From an uncultured Parvularculaceae bacterium (GTDB taxonomy: Bacteria > Pseudomonadota > Alphaproteobacteria > Caulobacterales > Parvularculaceae): a DNA stretch of 64,000 nucleotides. Below, in pieces: positions 29,625 through 38,447 of this stretch. The notes below the pieces were generated by a model. The model had not been told where the DNA came from. It worked only from the letters and a program-made list of their open reading frames with translations, and did no database searches. The DNA is taken from contig CAJXLJ010000004.1 of NCBI GenBank assembly GCA_913055785.1, positions 1-64,000 of the forward strand, given 5' to 3'. Made by a program: the position numbers and the translations under genes. Within the stretch, counting starts at the first letter, position 1, and every line of letters starts with the position of its first letter.

Positions 29625-29948
29625 ATGGCTCAGGTCGATATCAGGGTGAACGGGCGCGAATATAGGGTTACGTGCGAGGACGGGCACGAAGACCGCCTGC
29701 AAAGGCTCGCCGCCTATTTCGACAAATACGTGACCCAGCTGTCGGAAGATCTGGGCCAGATTGGCGATTCGCGTCTGATGCTGCTGTCAGCGCTCACCGT
29801 GTGCGACGAGCTGTTCGAGGCGCGCGAGCGCGTCGGCGATCTCGAAACCGCAACCGACAAGCTGGACAAAGAAACCGCCGGCGCCGCCAGCCGCGCCATC
29901 GAGGCGGCGACCAAGCGCGTCAACGAAATCGTCGAACGCCTGCAATAG
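29625..29948 (+). CDS. zapA: Cell division protein ZapA
   Basis: Cross-links FtsZ filaments at midcell. 107 residues: N-terminal VDIRVNGREYRVTCEDGHEDRLQRLAAYFDKYV (the ZapA globular domain) and a C-terminal coiled coil from about 55. In many proteobacteria the 6S RNA gene follows zapA; I could not recognise one here. Confidence 0.9.
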   Translation: MAQVDIRVNGREYRVTCEDGHEDRLQRLAAYFDKYVTQLSEDLGQIGDSRLMLLSALTVCDELFEARERVGDLETATDKLDKETAGAASRAIEAATKRVNEIVERLQ

Positions 29949-29960
29949 TCGCCTAACAGC

Positions 29961-29980
29961 CCGCTCATCCCGGCGCAGGC
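29961..29980 (+). repeat. Truncated copy of the ruvB-side REP-like arm
   Basis: Matches 19 of 20 bases of the left arm of the inverted repeat at 16905-16933, then diverges. It lies 12 bases after zapA, at the edge of the AT-richer stretch that holds the orphan gene at 30108. Confidence 0.6.
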
Positions 29981-30107
29981 TGTCAGTTGAATCAAATTAC
30001 GAAATTGGCCCGTTCAGGCATCAACTTCAGAGAGTCAACCGCATATCGGCGCCAAGCATGGCGTAATCCGTTCAGTCGCTATTCACCGGCACTGAAATTC
30101 TTGATGA

Positions 30108-30503
30108 TCACGCGGACCGTACAAAACCTGTCCATCCTAGGTTTTTTACACATTTCTCGACAAAAAACGCATCGTCAAAATTATCAAGAAACCAGCTAAA
30201 GGTAACCTTGACGATGTCCAGGAGACATTCACGGCGGCCTGCAGGCGGCAAGCGCAGATAATCTCTTGCCGAAAAATCGGCGTATTGCTTAATGCCCACG
30301 CCAAGAAGCTCAATATAATCTTGACTATATGATCGGGGCAGTCCGAGCCGAATTACAACTTTATTGATCCCGTGAAATCCGAATGGGTAGCGCAGCGCAT
30401 CATTGACTTCCCGTTCAACGGCGGCACCAACATCGTCCATCCGATAGCCCGCGGCGATAACGTCTTTTTCATTCGGGCAGAACTGGAATTTCCATTGACT
30501 CAT
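30108..30503 (-). CDS. Hypothetical protein of AT-richer composition
   Basis: 131 residues from the ATG at 30503 (a GTG at 30512 is possible). No family recognised. The product has no signal peptide; features are MDDVGAAVEREVNDALRYPFGFHGINKVVIRLGLPRSYSQDYIELLGVGIKQYADF and an aromatic C-terminal part with FSWFLDNFDDAFF. Base and codon use are visibly more AT-rich than the flanking zapA and gpmA genes, which suggests transfer. It is 20 bases upstream-side of the gpmA stop. Confidence 0.6.
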   Translation of the reverse strand: MSQWKFQFCPNEKDVIAAGYRMDDVGAAVEREVNDALRYPFGFHGINKVVIRLGLPRSYSQDYIELLGVGIKQYADFSARDYLRLPPAGRRECLLDIVKVTFSWFLDNFDDAFFVEKCVKNLGWTGFVRSA

Positions 30504-30523
30504 CACCTGCACCTATAAGCTAG

Positions 30524-31243
30524 CTACGCAACCGTTGGGATCTCCGCCGCACGTTCGACGTCAAGATACCGCGCTTTAATCGGCTTCAGCCCACCATCGA
30601 ATTCGAACAAAAGCGGATTGCCGGTCGGTATTTCGACATGAAGGATGTCGTCGTCGGACACTTCGAGCAGCAGTTTTACGAGCGCACGCAGCGAATTGCC
30701 ATGCGCAGCGACGATCAGCGACTGACCGGCTTTTAGCTGCGGTGCGATTTCCGCTTCGAAATAGGGAATGACGCGTTCAAGCGTCAGCTTCAACGATTCC
30801 GCCGCCGGAACCTCAACCCCGAGCATGGCGTAGCGCGGATCGTTCGCCATGTTGTGTTCGCTCGCCGAGTCGATCGGCGGCGGCGGCGTGTCGTAACTGC
30901 GCCGCCATATCTTCACCTGATCGGCTCCATGCTTTTCCGCCGTCTCCGCCTTGTTGAGACCGGTCAGCCCGCCATAGTGGCGCTCATTAAGCCGCCAGGA
31001 CCGCGCAACGGGGAGCCACATCCGGTCCATCTCGTCGAGCGCGATCCAGAGCGTGCGGATCGCGCGCTTCAGCACCGACGTATGGCAAGCGGAAAAATCC
31101 GCGCCCAGCGCCTTTAACAGCGCCCCTGCTTTTTGCGCTTCCGCGCGCCCCTTGTCGGTGAGGTCGACATCGACCCAGCCGGTGAATCGATTTTCGAGAT
31201 TCCACTGGCTCTGTCCGTGGCGTATCAAGGCGAGGCGCGTCAT
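30524..31243 (-). CDS. gpmA: 2,3-bisphosphoglycerate-dependent phosphoglycerate mutase
   Basis: Interconverts 3- and 2-phosphoglycerate. 239 residues, histidine phosphatase fold: [27 protein letters not shown] with phospho-His9, [16 protein letters not shown], and [14 protein letters not shown] with the second His. The length and the ERHYGGL motif mark the cofactor-dependent type. Not in the tkt-fba operon but nearby. Confidence 0.96.
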   Translation of the reverse strand: MTRLALIRHGQSQWNLENRFTGWVDVDLTDKGRAEAQKAGALLKALGADFSACHTSVLKRAIRTLWIALDEMDRMWLPVARSWRLNERHYGGLTGLNKAETAEKHGADQVKIWRRSYDTPPPPIDSASEHNMANDPRYAMLGVEVPAAESLKLTLERVIPYFEAEIAPQLKAGQSLIVAAHGNSLRALVKLLLEVSDDDILHVEIPTGNPLLFEFDGGLKPIKARYLDVERAAEIPTVA

Positions 31244-31349
31244 CGCTCTTTGTCCTTTCTCAGTCGACCGCCGTCATAAGCGTTCAAGACAGGATTGGCT
31301 AGGCGGCCTATTGCGCTAACATGCGCCAAAAACAAACGGGAAACGCCTT

Positions 31350-32246
31350 ATGACCAAACCTTCCAAAATCGCCCTCGCGCTTCATGGCGGCGCCGGCGCC
31401 CGCGCCGGACGGGACTATTCGACAGCCGAAGCGCATCTGCTCGCCCTCGCGGGCCGCGGCGAAGCGCTGCTCAAGGAGGGCGCCGATGCGGCGAGCGTCG
31501 TCGAGGTGATGGTCTCCGAGATGGAAGCGTCCGGCCTTTATATCGCCGGCAAGGGCTCGGCGCCGAACAAGGCGGGCTATGTTGAGCTCGACGCCTCGAT
31601 CATGGCGAGCGAGGCGCACGAACTGAAGCGTCGGGCCGGCTCGATCGCCGCCGTCAAGAATATCAAAAGCCCGATCAGGGCGGCGCGCGCGGTGATGGAG
31701 GAAACGCCGCATGTAATGCTCGCCGGTCTTGGCGCCGAAAATTTCTGCCGGGCGAAGGGCCTCGACTTCATCGACAATCCTGAGAGCTATTACGTCGTGC
31801 CCGTGGGCGTCGAAGCCGCAGAGATGACCGGCGACGAACTGCGCCACGGCACGGTGGGCGCCGTCGCGCTAGACAACGGCGGACGGCTCGCGGCAGCGAC
31901 TTCAACCGGCGGCGTTTTCGGCAAGCTTGAAGGGCGCGTCGGCGATACGCCGCTTATCGGCTCAGGCACATGGGCGGACGAATATGTCGCCGCCTCCTGC
32001 ACCGGTCTTGGCGAGTATTTCATCCTCGCCGGCGGCGCGCAGGATGTGGCGAGCCGCGTGCGTTATCAGGGCGCAGACCTCCACCAGGCCACAGCCGGCC
32101 TCATCAAGGACGTCGCCCGGCTCGGCGGCGACGGCGGCGTGATCGCGGTTTCGTCGGAAGGCGATATCGCCTTCGCCTGGAATTCCGACGGCATGAAACG
32201 CGCCGGCTTCGGGCCGGACCAGCCGTTGTTTGCCGCGACGTTCTGA
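31350..32246 (+). CDS. Isoaspartyl peptidase/L-asparaginase, Ntn-hydrolase
   Basis: Plant-type asparaginase family that hydrolyses beta-aspartyl dipeptides and asparagine. 298 residues, made as a precursor that cleaves itself before the nucleophile Thr168 in [10 protein letters not shown]. Also seen: [10 protein letters not shown] at the start, [47 protein letters not shown] with the substrate Arg, and GLGEYF. Cytoplasmic (no signal peptide). Divergent from gpmA. Confidence 0.93.
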   Translation: MTKPSKIALALHGGAGARAGRDYSTAEAHLLALAGRGEALLKEGADAASVVEVMVSEMEASGLYIAGKGSAPNKAGYVELDASIMASEAHELKRRAGSIAAVKNIKSPIRAARAVMEETPHVMLAGLGAENFCRAKGLDFIDNPESYYVVPVGVEAAEMTGDELRHGTVGAVALDNGGRLAAATSTGGVFGKLEGRVGDTPLIGSGTWADEYVAASCTGLGEYFILAGGAQDVASRVRYQGADLHQATAGLIKDVARLGGDGGVIAVSSEGDIAFAWNSDGMKRAGFGPDQPLFAATF

Positions 32247-32248
32247 AT

Positions 32249-33505
32249 TCAGTCTGCGGTGACGACGAGATCGCGCCAGACAAGGCGGTGATCGGAACTC
32301 TCGACCGGATAGCCAGGACCGACGAGCATGTAATGCTCATCATCAGGCCCCGGCCAGAAAACGCCCGATCCTGTTTCCTTGAGCCCGGCTTTTGAAAACA
32401 GCACATAATCGAGATGTAGATTGCCGACGCCGCCGCGCTCGGGATCGTCGCCGAAATCGGCGGTGTCCTCCGACGGATCGCCCTCATGCGCAAGGTTCGA
32501 GCCGCCCTGTAATACAGCTTGCTCCGCCCCGCCTTCGCTTTTCGGGAACGGCGCTTCGCGGACCGCCGCTGAATTCAGCAGTTGCGCGATAGCGCCGGGA
32601 TAAGCGTCCCCGTCATGAGGATCGGCGTTCATATCGCCCATGATGACGAAGCGCGCATTCGGCGCGAGCCCGCCTTTGGCGCCGGCGTCGTCATAAATGT
32701 AATCGCCCTTGCCCGAAATATAATCCGCCCAGAAACGAATCTCGTCGTGATTGCGCTTGCCGTTTCGATCTTCCTCTCCGTCGAAAGTCGGCGGCGTCGG
32801 ATGGCTCGCAAGGAGGTGCACGACGCCGGCGTCCGTTACAATCGGCACGTCCCAATGGCTTTTTGAAGAAAGGCGAAAATCTGCGAGCGCCGCCTCGCTA
32901 TACCAGTCGTCCGGCGCAGGCGTCGCCGGATCGTCAGGGATCAAGGCGCCCGGCATGTCTTTCCAGCGGAATGTCTGAAAGGTGCGGATGTTCGCCTCAT
33001 CAATCGGAAATTTCGACAGGATCGCCATGGCGTACTGGCCCGGAAATTCGCCATAGCCGAACGCGTCGCCGCCATATTCGCGGCTGCCGGGTTCGGCCAC
33101 AGCTTGCCCGTTGCGGTCCAGATCGCGCCCCGACGGCTCGCCGGTATTCACCGGCGCAATGAAGAAATAAGAATAAACCGCCGGATCGGCGCCGTTCCAG
33201 CCGGTTTCAAGATAGTTCTCGCGGAAAAGGCGCAGGCTTTCGCCTTCCGCATCATAGTCGAATTCGCTGATCAAAATAACGTCAGGAGCGACACGCTGGA
33301 TAATTTCAGCGACTTTTTGCGCCTGAACGTTTACGGGCGTTGAAAGATCGGTTTCAAGCTGCCCTGCAACCGGGCGGTTAAGATACGCATTGAACGCGGC
33401 GAACCGCACGGTTTGTTGGGGCGCGGCTTGCTCAGGCGCTTCTCCCGTTCGCCCGCAAGCAGCGATTGATGACAGAATTATTGCAGCAAAAAACAAACCC
33501 CGCAT
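32249..33505 (-). CDS. Endonuclease/exonuclease/phosphatase-fold lipoprotein
   Basis: 418 residues from the ATG at 33505, chosen because AGGGG lies nine bases upstream and MRGLFFAAIILSSIAACGRTG is a lipoprotein leader (acylated Cys17). The fold is visible: RFAAFNAYLNRP, APDVILISEFDYD (Glu ligand), HLLASHPTPPTFDGEEDRNGKRNHDEIRFW, FVIMGDMNADP (Asp/Asn) and SSDHRLVW (His). Such secreted enzymes may act on nucleic acids or phosphoesters for phosphate scavenging. Its end is two bases from the convergent peptidase stop. Confidence 0.88.
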   Translation of the reverse strand: MRGLFFAAIILSSIAACGRTGEAPEQAAPQQTVRFAAFNAYLNRPVAGQLETDLSTPVNVQAQKVAEIIQRVAPDVILISEFDYDAEGESLRLFRENYLETGWNGADPAVYSYFFIAPVNTGEPSGRDLDRNGQAVAEPGSREYGGDAFGYGEFPGQYAMAILSKFPIDEANIRTFQTFRWKDMPGALIPDDPATPAPDDWYSEAALADFRLSSKSHWDVPIVTDAGVVHLLASHPTPPTFDGEEDRNGKRNHDEIRFWADYISGKGDYIYDDAGAKGGLAPNARFVIMGDMNADPHDGDAYPGAIAQLLNSAAVREAPFPKSEGGAEQAVLQGGSNLAHEGDPSEDTADFGDDPERGGVGNLHLDYVLFSKAGLKETGSGVFWPGPDDEHYMLVGPGYPVESSDHRLVWRDLVVTAD

Positions 33506-33564
33506 GAAAGCAGCCCCTGATCGACGACGGCGGGACGCTACAAAGAACATCCCGCCGGGGCAAA

Positions 33565-33930
33565 CTATTTCGACTGCAGCCGCGCGAGCTGCAACTCCAC
33601 GCGTTTGATTTCACGCAGCATGCGGTTGGTTTCCATGCGCATCCAGAACCAGATTTTCAAAAAACCGACCATCACCATCAGCATGACGGCGCCGGCGCCC
33701 CAGCGCGCAGCCTCTATCGCCGCGCCGGCGATATAGAATTTCCAGCCGCAATAAGCCGCGCCCAGAAACAGCACAAAGGTCAGTATCGTGGCGAAAACAG
33801 CGAAAAAGCGCATTTTTCCGTCGTACACGCCGAAAAGCTGGCTGAACAATCCCTGCTCGCCGAACTTCTCGAAAAGCGCCCGGTCTTCTTCATCCAATGC
33901 TTGCTCAATTTGCCGATCAAGATCAGTCAT
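33565..33930 (-). CDS. DUF6768-type membrane protein paired with an ECF sigma factor
   Basis: 121 residues from the ATG at 33930, which has GGAGG eight bases before it. An acidic, soluble N-terminus (TDLDRQIEQALDEEDRALFEKFGEQGLFSQLFGVYDGK) precedes two membrane helices (about 44-65 and 73-93) and a basic amphipathic tail rich in Arg/Leu. It overlaps the sigma factor by eight bases. The layout resembles a small anti-sigma factor with a cytoplasmic binding end, but that function is inference. Confidence 0.75.
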   Translation of the reverse strand: MTDLDRQIEQALDEEDRALFEKFGEQGLFSQLFGVYDGKMRFFAVFATILTFVLFLGAAYCGWKFYIAGAAIEAARWGAGAVMLMVMVGFLKIWFWMRMETNRMLREIKRVELQLARLQSK

Positions 33931-34486
33931 CTGACTTTCCTCCTTCCAACGCGTCGCGCAATTTGCGCCGCGCATGCATGAGGCGGGTTTTGACGGTGCC
34001 CGCCGGCGTCTCCAGCACGGCGGCGATTTCCGCCACGCTGAACCCTTCGCGATAATGAAGCGCGATCACCGCGCGCTGTTCCGGCGGCAGCGCCCTGAGC
34101 GCCTGGTTGAGCGGACCTCTGTCCGCCGCCGCTTCGATTCCCTCCGCTGATAGCGACGCCGCCGCCGGCTCCGCTGCATAGGCCGCGCTTAGTTTTCTCG
34201 TACGCACTGTGCGACGGATAGCGTCCGTGGCGCGCCGTGTGACGATGCGATAGGCCCAGGCGGGAAACAGCGCCGCATCATTGAGACGCGGCAAACCCTT
34301 CACGATATCGCTCCAGCCGTCCTGCGCCGCGTCGCGCCCCATCTCGGCATCGCCCGTCAGCCGGCATGCATGCGCCAACAGTTTCGGCTGCCAGCGCGCC
34401 GCCAGACGGTTGAACGCGTCGCGATCGCCGGCGCGCGCCGAGGCGGCGAGATACTCGTCGAAAACGCGGGCCTTGTTCCGCCGCAT
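33923..34486 (-). CDS. RNA polymerase sigma factor, ECF (sigma-70 family)
   Basis: 187 residues from the ATG at 34486 (a GTG three codons upstream is too near the AAGGA). Region 2: FNRLAARWQPKLLAHACRLTGDAEMGRDAAQDGWSDIVKGLPRL with AWAYRIVTRRATDAIRR; region 4: ALRALPPEQRAVIALHYREGFSVAEIAAVLETPAGTVKTRLMHARRKLRDAL. No standard anti-sigma gene is adjacent; the overlapping DUF6768 gene is the only candidate partner. Confidence 0.93.
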   Translation of the reverse strand: MRRNKARVFDEYLAASARAGDRDAFNRLAARWQPKLLAHACRLTGDAEMGRDAAQDGWSDIVKGLPRLNDAALFPAWAYRIVTRRATDAIRRTVRTRKLSAAYAAEPAAASLSAEGIEAAADRGPLNQALRALPPEQRAVIALHYREGFSVAEIAAVLETPAGTVKTRLMHARRKLRDALEGGKSDD

Positions 34487-34595
34487 GGATCGCACATCCT
34501 TCCGCGAACAGCCTTGTTCAGACTATAAGTCGCCGCCTGGAGCAATCCGGTTCAATGCCGGGGAAATTTCTCAGCCTATGCGGGAATCCCGCCTT

Positions 34596-35624
34596 TTAGA
34601 CGGACTCGCCGGTCGTCCCGGCTTTGCCCGAATAAACCTCGTCCACAATATAAACAGGCCGCCGTTTCACCTCGACGAACAGACGCGAAATATACTCGCC
34701 GAGCACGCCGACCGAAACGATCTGCACGCTGCCGAAGAACAGAATAAGGGTCGCCAGCGACGCATAGCCCGGCACGCTGCGGCCGGATATCAGCGTTATG
34801 CCGATGATGATCGCCGCGTAAATGAATGAAAGAAACGCAACGACGCCGCCGAAATAACTCCAGACTTTGAGCGGCACCGTCGAGAAACTGACAAAACCGT
34901 CAAGCGCGAAATTCCAAAGACGCCAGAAATTGAACTTGGTCGTACCGGCGACACGCGTCGGCCGGGCGTAAGGAATGCCAATCGCCTGATAGCCGACCCA
35001 CGCAAACAGTCCTTTCATGAACCGCGAACGTTCCGGCAAAGTCTTGACGGTCTCAACGACGCGCCGGTCCATCAACCGGAAGTCGCCGGTGTTTTCCGGA
35101 ATCTTGATGGCGGAAATTTTATTGAACAGCCTGTAAAACCCTTCAGCCGTGAAGCGTTTCGCAAAGGTGTCGGATTGACGGTCTTCTCTGGTCGCATAAA
35201 CGACGTCATAACCTTCGCGCCATTTGCCGATAAACTCGAGAATGAGTTCGGGCGGGTCCTGAAGATCAACGTCGATCACGACGATGGCGTCGCCCCGTGC
35301 GTGATCGAGACCGGCGGTCAACGCCGCTTCCTTACCGAAATTGCGCGACAGGGAGACAACGCGAATATTAGGCTCGGCGTCGGCAAATGCTTCGAGCCGG
35401 TTCCTGGTGCCGTCCTTGCTGCCGTCATCAACAAAAACCAGTTCGACGCCGAAGTCTCCGCCGGCGAGCGACTTCTTCACGGTTTCGACAAACGCGCCGA
35501 CGCTGTCGACCTCGTTGTAGCAAGGGGCGACAATGGAAATCAGCGGGTGGTCCGGCCGCGCCGGGTGGCGCGAAAGCGGCGTGGCGAGCTCAGTTGAGTC
35601 AATCACAGGCGTATTTCCTCGCAT
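34596..35624 (-). CDS. Family 2 glycosyltransferase, polyprenyl-phosphate type (GtrB/DPM-like)
   Basis: 342 residues. GT-A domain: ISIVAPCYNEVDSVGAFVETV, VFVDDGSKDGTRN, SLSRNFGKEAALTAGLDHARGDAIVVIDVDLQDPPELI (DxD-type site) and FRLMDRRVVE; two C-terminal helices at about 262-285 and 295-320. Such enzymes move a sugar from a nucleotide donor to undecaprenyl phosphate for later periplasmic use. No partner flippase or polymer genes are adjacent. Confidence 0.92.
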   Translation of the reverse strand: MRGNTPVIDSTELATPLSRHPARPDHPLISIVAPCYNEVDSVGAFVETVKKSLAGGDFGVELVFVDDGSKDGTRNRLEAFADAEPNIRVVSLSRNFGKEAALTAGLDHARGDAIVVIDVDLQDPPELILEFIGKWREGYDVVYATREDRQSDTFAKRFTAEGFYRLFNKISAIKIPENTGDFRLMDRRVVETVKTLPERSRFMKGLFAWVGYQAIGIPYARPTRVAGTTKFNFWRLWNFALDGFVSFSTVPLKVWSYFGGVVAFLSFIYAAIIIGITLISGRSVPGYASLATLILFFGSVQIVSVGVLGEYISRLFVEVKRRPVYIVDEVYSGKAGTTGESV

Positions 35625-35737
35625 GCGAACGCAAGCAGGAACGTCCGCGCGCCGGAGCTTGGCGAACAGGCGTTAAGAAACGCTTTACCATAAGGAGAGG
35701 TTCAACTTGCCGCTGAAAACGCCTGCGCCACAATGGG

Positions 35738-36754
35738 CTAAGCGACGAAACCGACAATGTCCTTGACTTCCTTGACCACCGGGTCGGCGATCGCCGCCGC
35801 CCGTTCAGCGCCTCCATCGAGAACGCTTTGAAGATAGGCATGGTCGGCTTCGAGCCGGCGCATTTCATTTCCGATCGGCGCAATCTTATCGACCACCAGG
35901 TCGGCCAGCGCCGGCTTGAAAGCGCCGAACCCTTGTCCGCCGAACTCGGCGAGAACTTCCGCATTCGATTTGCCGGTGAGTGCGGCGTAAATGCCGACCA
36001 GGTTCGCTGCTTCGGGGCGATCTTCGAGACCTTTCTCCTCTGACGGCAACGGCTCGGGATCGGTCTTCGCTTTCTTGATCTTGCGCGCGATAGCATCTGC
36101 GTCGTCCCTCAGAAAGATGCAGGCGTTTTCTGATGGATCGGACTTCGACATCTTCTTCGAGCCGTCGCGCAATGACATGATCTTGGCGCCCGGCCCCTTG
36201 ATCAGCGGTTCCGGCAGCGGAAAGAAATCCGGCGCGTTGAAGTCGTGATTGAACTTGCCGGCGATGTCGCGTGACAGTTCAAGATGCTGCTTCTGATCCT
36301 GACCGACCGGCACATGGGTCGCCTTGTAAACGAGAATATCCGCAGCCTGCAGCACCGGGTAAGTGTAAAGTCCCACAGAGGCGCGCTCGGCGTCCTTGCC
36401 GGCCTTGTCCTTGAACTGCGTCATGCGGTCGAGCCAGCCGAGGCGTGCGACGCAATTGAAAATCCACGCGAGCTGCGCATGAGCGCGCACAGCCGACTGA
36501 TGAAAGATCGTCGCGATATTCGGATCGACGCCGGCGGCGAGATAAGCGGCTGCAATATGGAATGTCTGCGCGCGCAGCTTCTCCGGTTCTTGCCAGACCG
36601 TGATCGAGTGCATATCGGCGAGGAAATAAAGGCACTCATGTTCGTGCTGCAGATCGACGAACTTCCGGATCGCGCCGAGATAGTTGCCGAGATGCATGCC
36701 GCCGGAAGTCTGAATACCGGAGAGGACGCGCATCGGTCCTTGATAGCCGCTCAT
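35738..36754 (-). CDS. trpS: Tryptophanyl-tRNA synthetase
   Basis: Charges tRNA-Trp. 338 residues, class I. Seen: [20 protein letters not shown] (HIGH-type motif HLGN), [31 protein letters not shown] and the KMSKS loop in [19 protein letters not shown]. Last of glnD-murJ-trpS with a 40-base gap after murJ. Confidence 0.97.
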   Translation of the reverse strand: MSGYQGPMRVLSGIQTSGGMHLGNYLGAIRKFVDLQHEHECLYFLADMHSITVWQEPEKLRAQTFHIAAAYLAAGVDPNIATIFHQSAVRAHAQLAWIFNCVARLGWLDRMTQFKDKAGKDAERASVGLYTYPVLQAADILVYKATHVPVGQDQKQHLELSRDIAGKFNHDFNAPDFFPLPEPLIKGPGAKIMSLRDGSKKMSKSDPSENACIFLRDDADAIARKIKKAKTDPEPLPSEEKGLEDRPEAANLVGIYAALTGKSNAEVLAEFGGQGFGAFKPALADLVVDKIAPIGNEMRRLEADHAYLQSVLDGGAERAAAIADPVVKEVKDIVGFVA

Positions 36755-36794
36755 CTTCTTGAATTCTTTCTGTTTTTTAGCTTCCGCCGGAAAA

Positions 36795-38390
36795 TCAGCC
36801 CCGGCCGGTCAGGGTCTTGTAGTCGGAAGGCTTCGCGGCGCCAAGGACCAGCGCAAGAATTCCATAAACCACGGCGCCGGCGGCAGAAAGCCCGACGACA
36901 ACGATCCATTCCCGGTTCCAGACAAGCGCTGCTATTTGCTCTGTGTACGGCAGAGCGAACCACAGGAAGGCGCCGAGCCCGGCCGTTGCAAGCAGAATGC
37001 GCGCGATGCGTCCTGCGAGTCGCCCGCCCGGCTGGAATTGCCGCCGCTTGTGCAGCTTGTAAGCGAGCAAGCCGACCTGCAGCCAGGCGGCGAACGATGT
37101 CGCAAACGCAACACTCAAGAATCCGAATTTCGGAAACAACACGAGCGCCAGCCCGGTATTTACGGCGATTGCGATGAGCGCGTAATTCATCGGCGTTTTC
37201 GTATCCTCGCGGGCGAAATAGGCCGGCGAGAATATCTTGTGCCAGACGAATGCCGGAAGTCCTGCGCCGAAAATCGCCAGCGCGGCGCCGGTCATCGCTA
37301 CGTCATGCTCGGTAAAGGCGGACCGCCTCGCGCCGACAAGCGACAGGGCGTCGCTGGCGATCCCCCGGAACAGCGCGTCGCAGATCGGCGCGCCCATGAT
37401 CATGAACGCCGCGGCGGCGGGAAAACACAACAGCGCGGAAAATTCGAGCGCCCGATCGATCGCCCGGGCGGCGCCCTTCTCGTCGCCTTCCTTCACGCGC
37501 CGGGACAGCATCGGCAACAGAACGATTGCAAGCGCAATACCGATCACCGCCAGCGGCAACTGGTAAAGCTGATCGGCGTTCATCAGCCAGGAGACCGCGC
37601 CCGGCTCGCGGCTCGCGATATTGGTGCCGATGATCAGATTGATCTGGATGGCGCCGGCGCTGATGAAACCGGGCGCGCCGAGAATGAAAAGCCTTTTAAC
37701 GCCGGGCGTCAGGCGCGGGCGGCGCAGTTTCAGGAAAAACCCCTGCCGCGCGGCGCCGTAAACCAGCATCGCAAGCTGCAACGCGCCGCCGGCGAAAACG
37801 CCCCATGCGGCCGCCTGCCCGGTAATATGCGTATCGGCGTTCGCATAGAACAAGATCGCGGTGATGAGACAGATATTGAGAGCCAACGGCGCGGCAGCGG
37901 AGGCGGCGAAGCGGCCGAGCGAATTCAAAACGCCGCTTAACAGCCCGACCAGCGACATCATCATCAGATAGGGAAACATGATGCGCGTGTAGAGCGTCGT
38001 CAGGGCGAACTTCTCCGGATCATCCCCAAAACCGCCGGCGATCAGATAAACGAAAAACGGCGCAGCAAGTTCGACCAGCGCTGTCAGTAAAGTCAGGATA
38101 ACAACCAGCGCCGTTAGCACTTCTTCCGCAAACTGCTTCGCGTCCGCTTTATCGTCCCCGACAAGCTTGCCCTGAAAGAGCGGGATGAACGCCGCATGAA
38201 ACGCGCCCTCGGCAAAGAGGCGCCGGAACATGTTCGGCAGGCGGAAGGCGGCCCAGAACGCATCCGCCACCGGATTCCCGCCGGCGCCGATCACGCCCGC
38301 CATCAGAATCTGGCGCACGAATCCCAGAACGCGGCTCACCATGGTCATGCCGCTGACCGTCGCCATGGATTTGAAGAAATTGCCGCTCAT
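36795..38390 (-). CDS. murJ: Lipid II flippase MurJ
   Basis: Moves lipid II across the inner membrane for peptidoglycan synthesis. 531 residues from the ATG at 38390; a GTG at 38417 would add nine atypical residues. Starts [34 protein letters not shown], with conserved [25 protein letters not shown], about 14 membrane helices, and [17 protein letters not shown] and [14 protein letters not shown] in the middle. 57 bases after glnD. Confidence 0.96.
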   Translation of the reverse strand: MSGNFFKSMATVSGMTMVSRVLGFVRQILMAGVIGAGGNPVADAFWAAFRLPNMFRRLFAEGAFHAAFIPLFQGKLVGDDKADAKQFAEEVLTALVVILTLLTALVELAAPFFVYLIAGGFGDDPEKFALTTLYTRIMFPYLMMMSLVGLLSGVLNSLGRFAASAAAPLALNICLITAILFYANADTHITGQAAAWGVFAGGALQLAMLVYGAARQGFFLKLRRPRLTPGVKRLFILGAPGFISAGAIQINLIIGTNIASREPGAVSWLMNADQLYQLPLAVIGIALAIVLLPMLSRRVKEGDEKGAARAIDRALEFSALLCFPAAAAFMIMGAPICDALFRGIASDALSLVGARRSAFTEHDVAMTGAALAIFGAGLPAFVWHKIFSPAYFAREDTKTPMNYALIAIAVNTGLALVLFPKFGFLSVAFATSFAAWLQVGLLAYKLHKRRQFQPGGRLAGRIARILLATAGLGAFLWFALPYTEQIAALVWNREWIVVVGLSAAGAVVYGILALVLGAAKPSDYKTLTGRG

Positions 38391-38447
38391 ACGCCAGATG
38401 GGACCCTCTACCGCCACTGCGGCGGCAATGGGCCGGAATAACGGGGT

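Noticed and set aside
29949-30107. 6S RNA after zapA
   Set aside because: Position fits the pattern of other proteobacteria, but I see no long rod-like stem with a central bubble.
29987-30199. A 70-codon plus-strand frame after zapA
   Set aside because: No ribosome site, no recognisable features, and it overlaps the better-supported minus-strand gene at 30108.
35666-35690. CtrA-like site GTTAA-N7-TTTA upstream of the glycosyltransferase
   Set aside because: One mismatch and no second box; expected by chance at this frequency.
36759-37940. A 393-codon plus-strand frame opposite murJ
   Set aside because: Antisense shadow; product is low-complexity Arg/Gln-rich.
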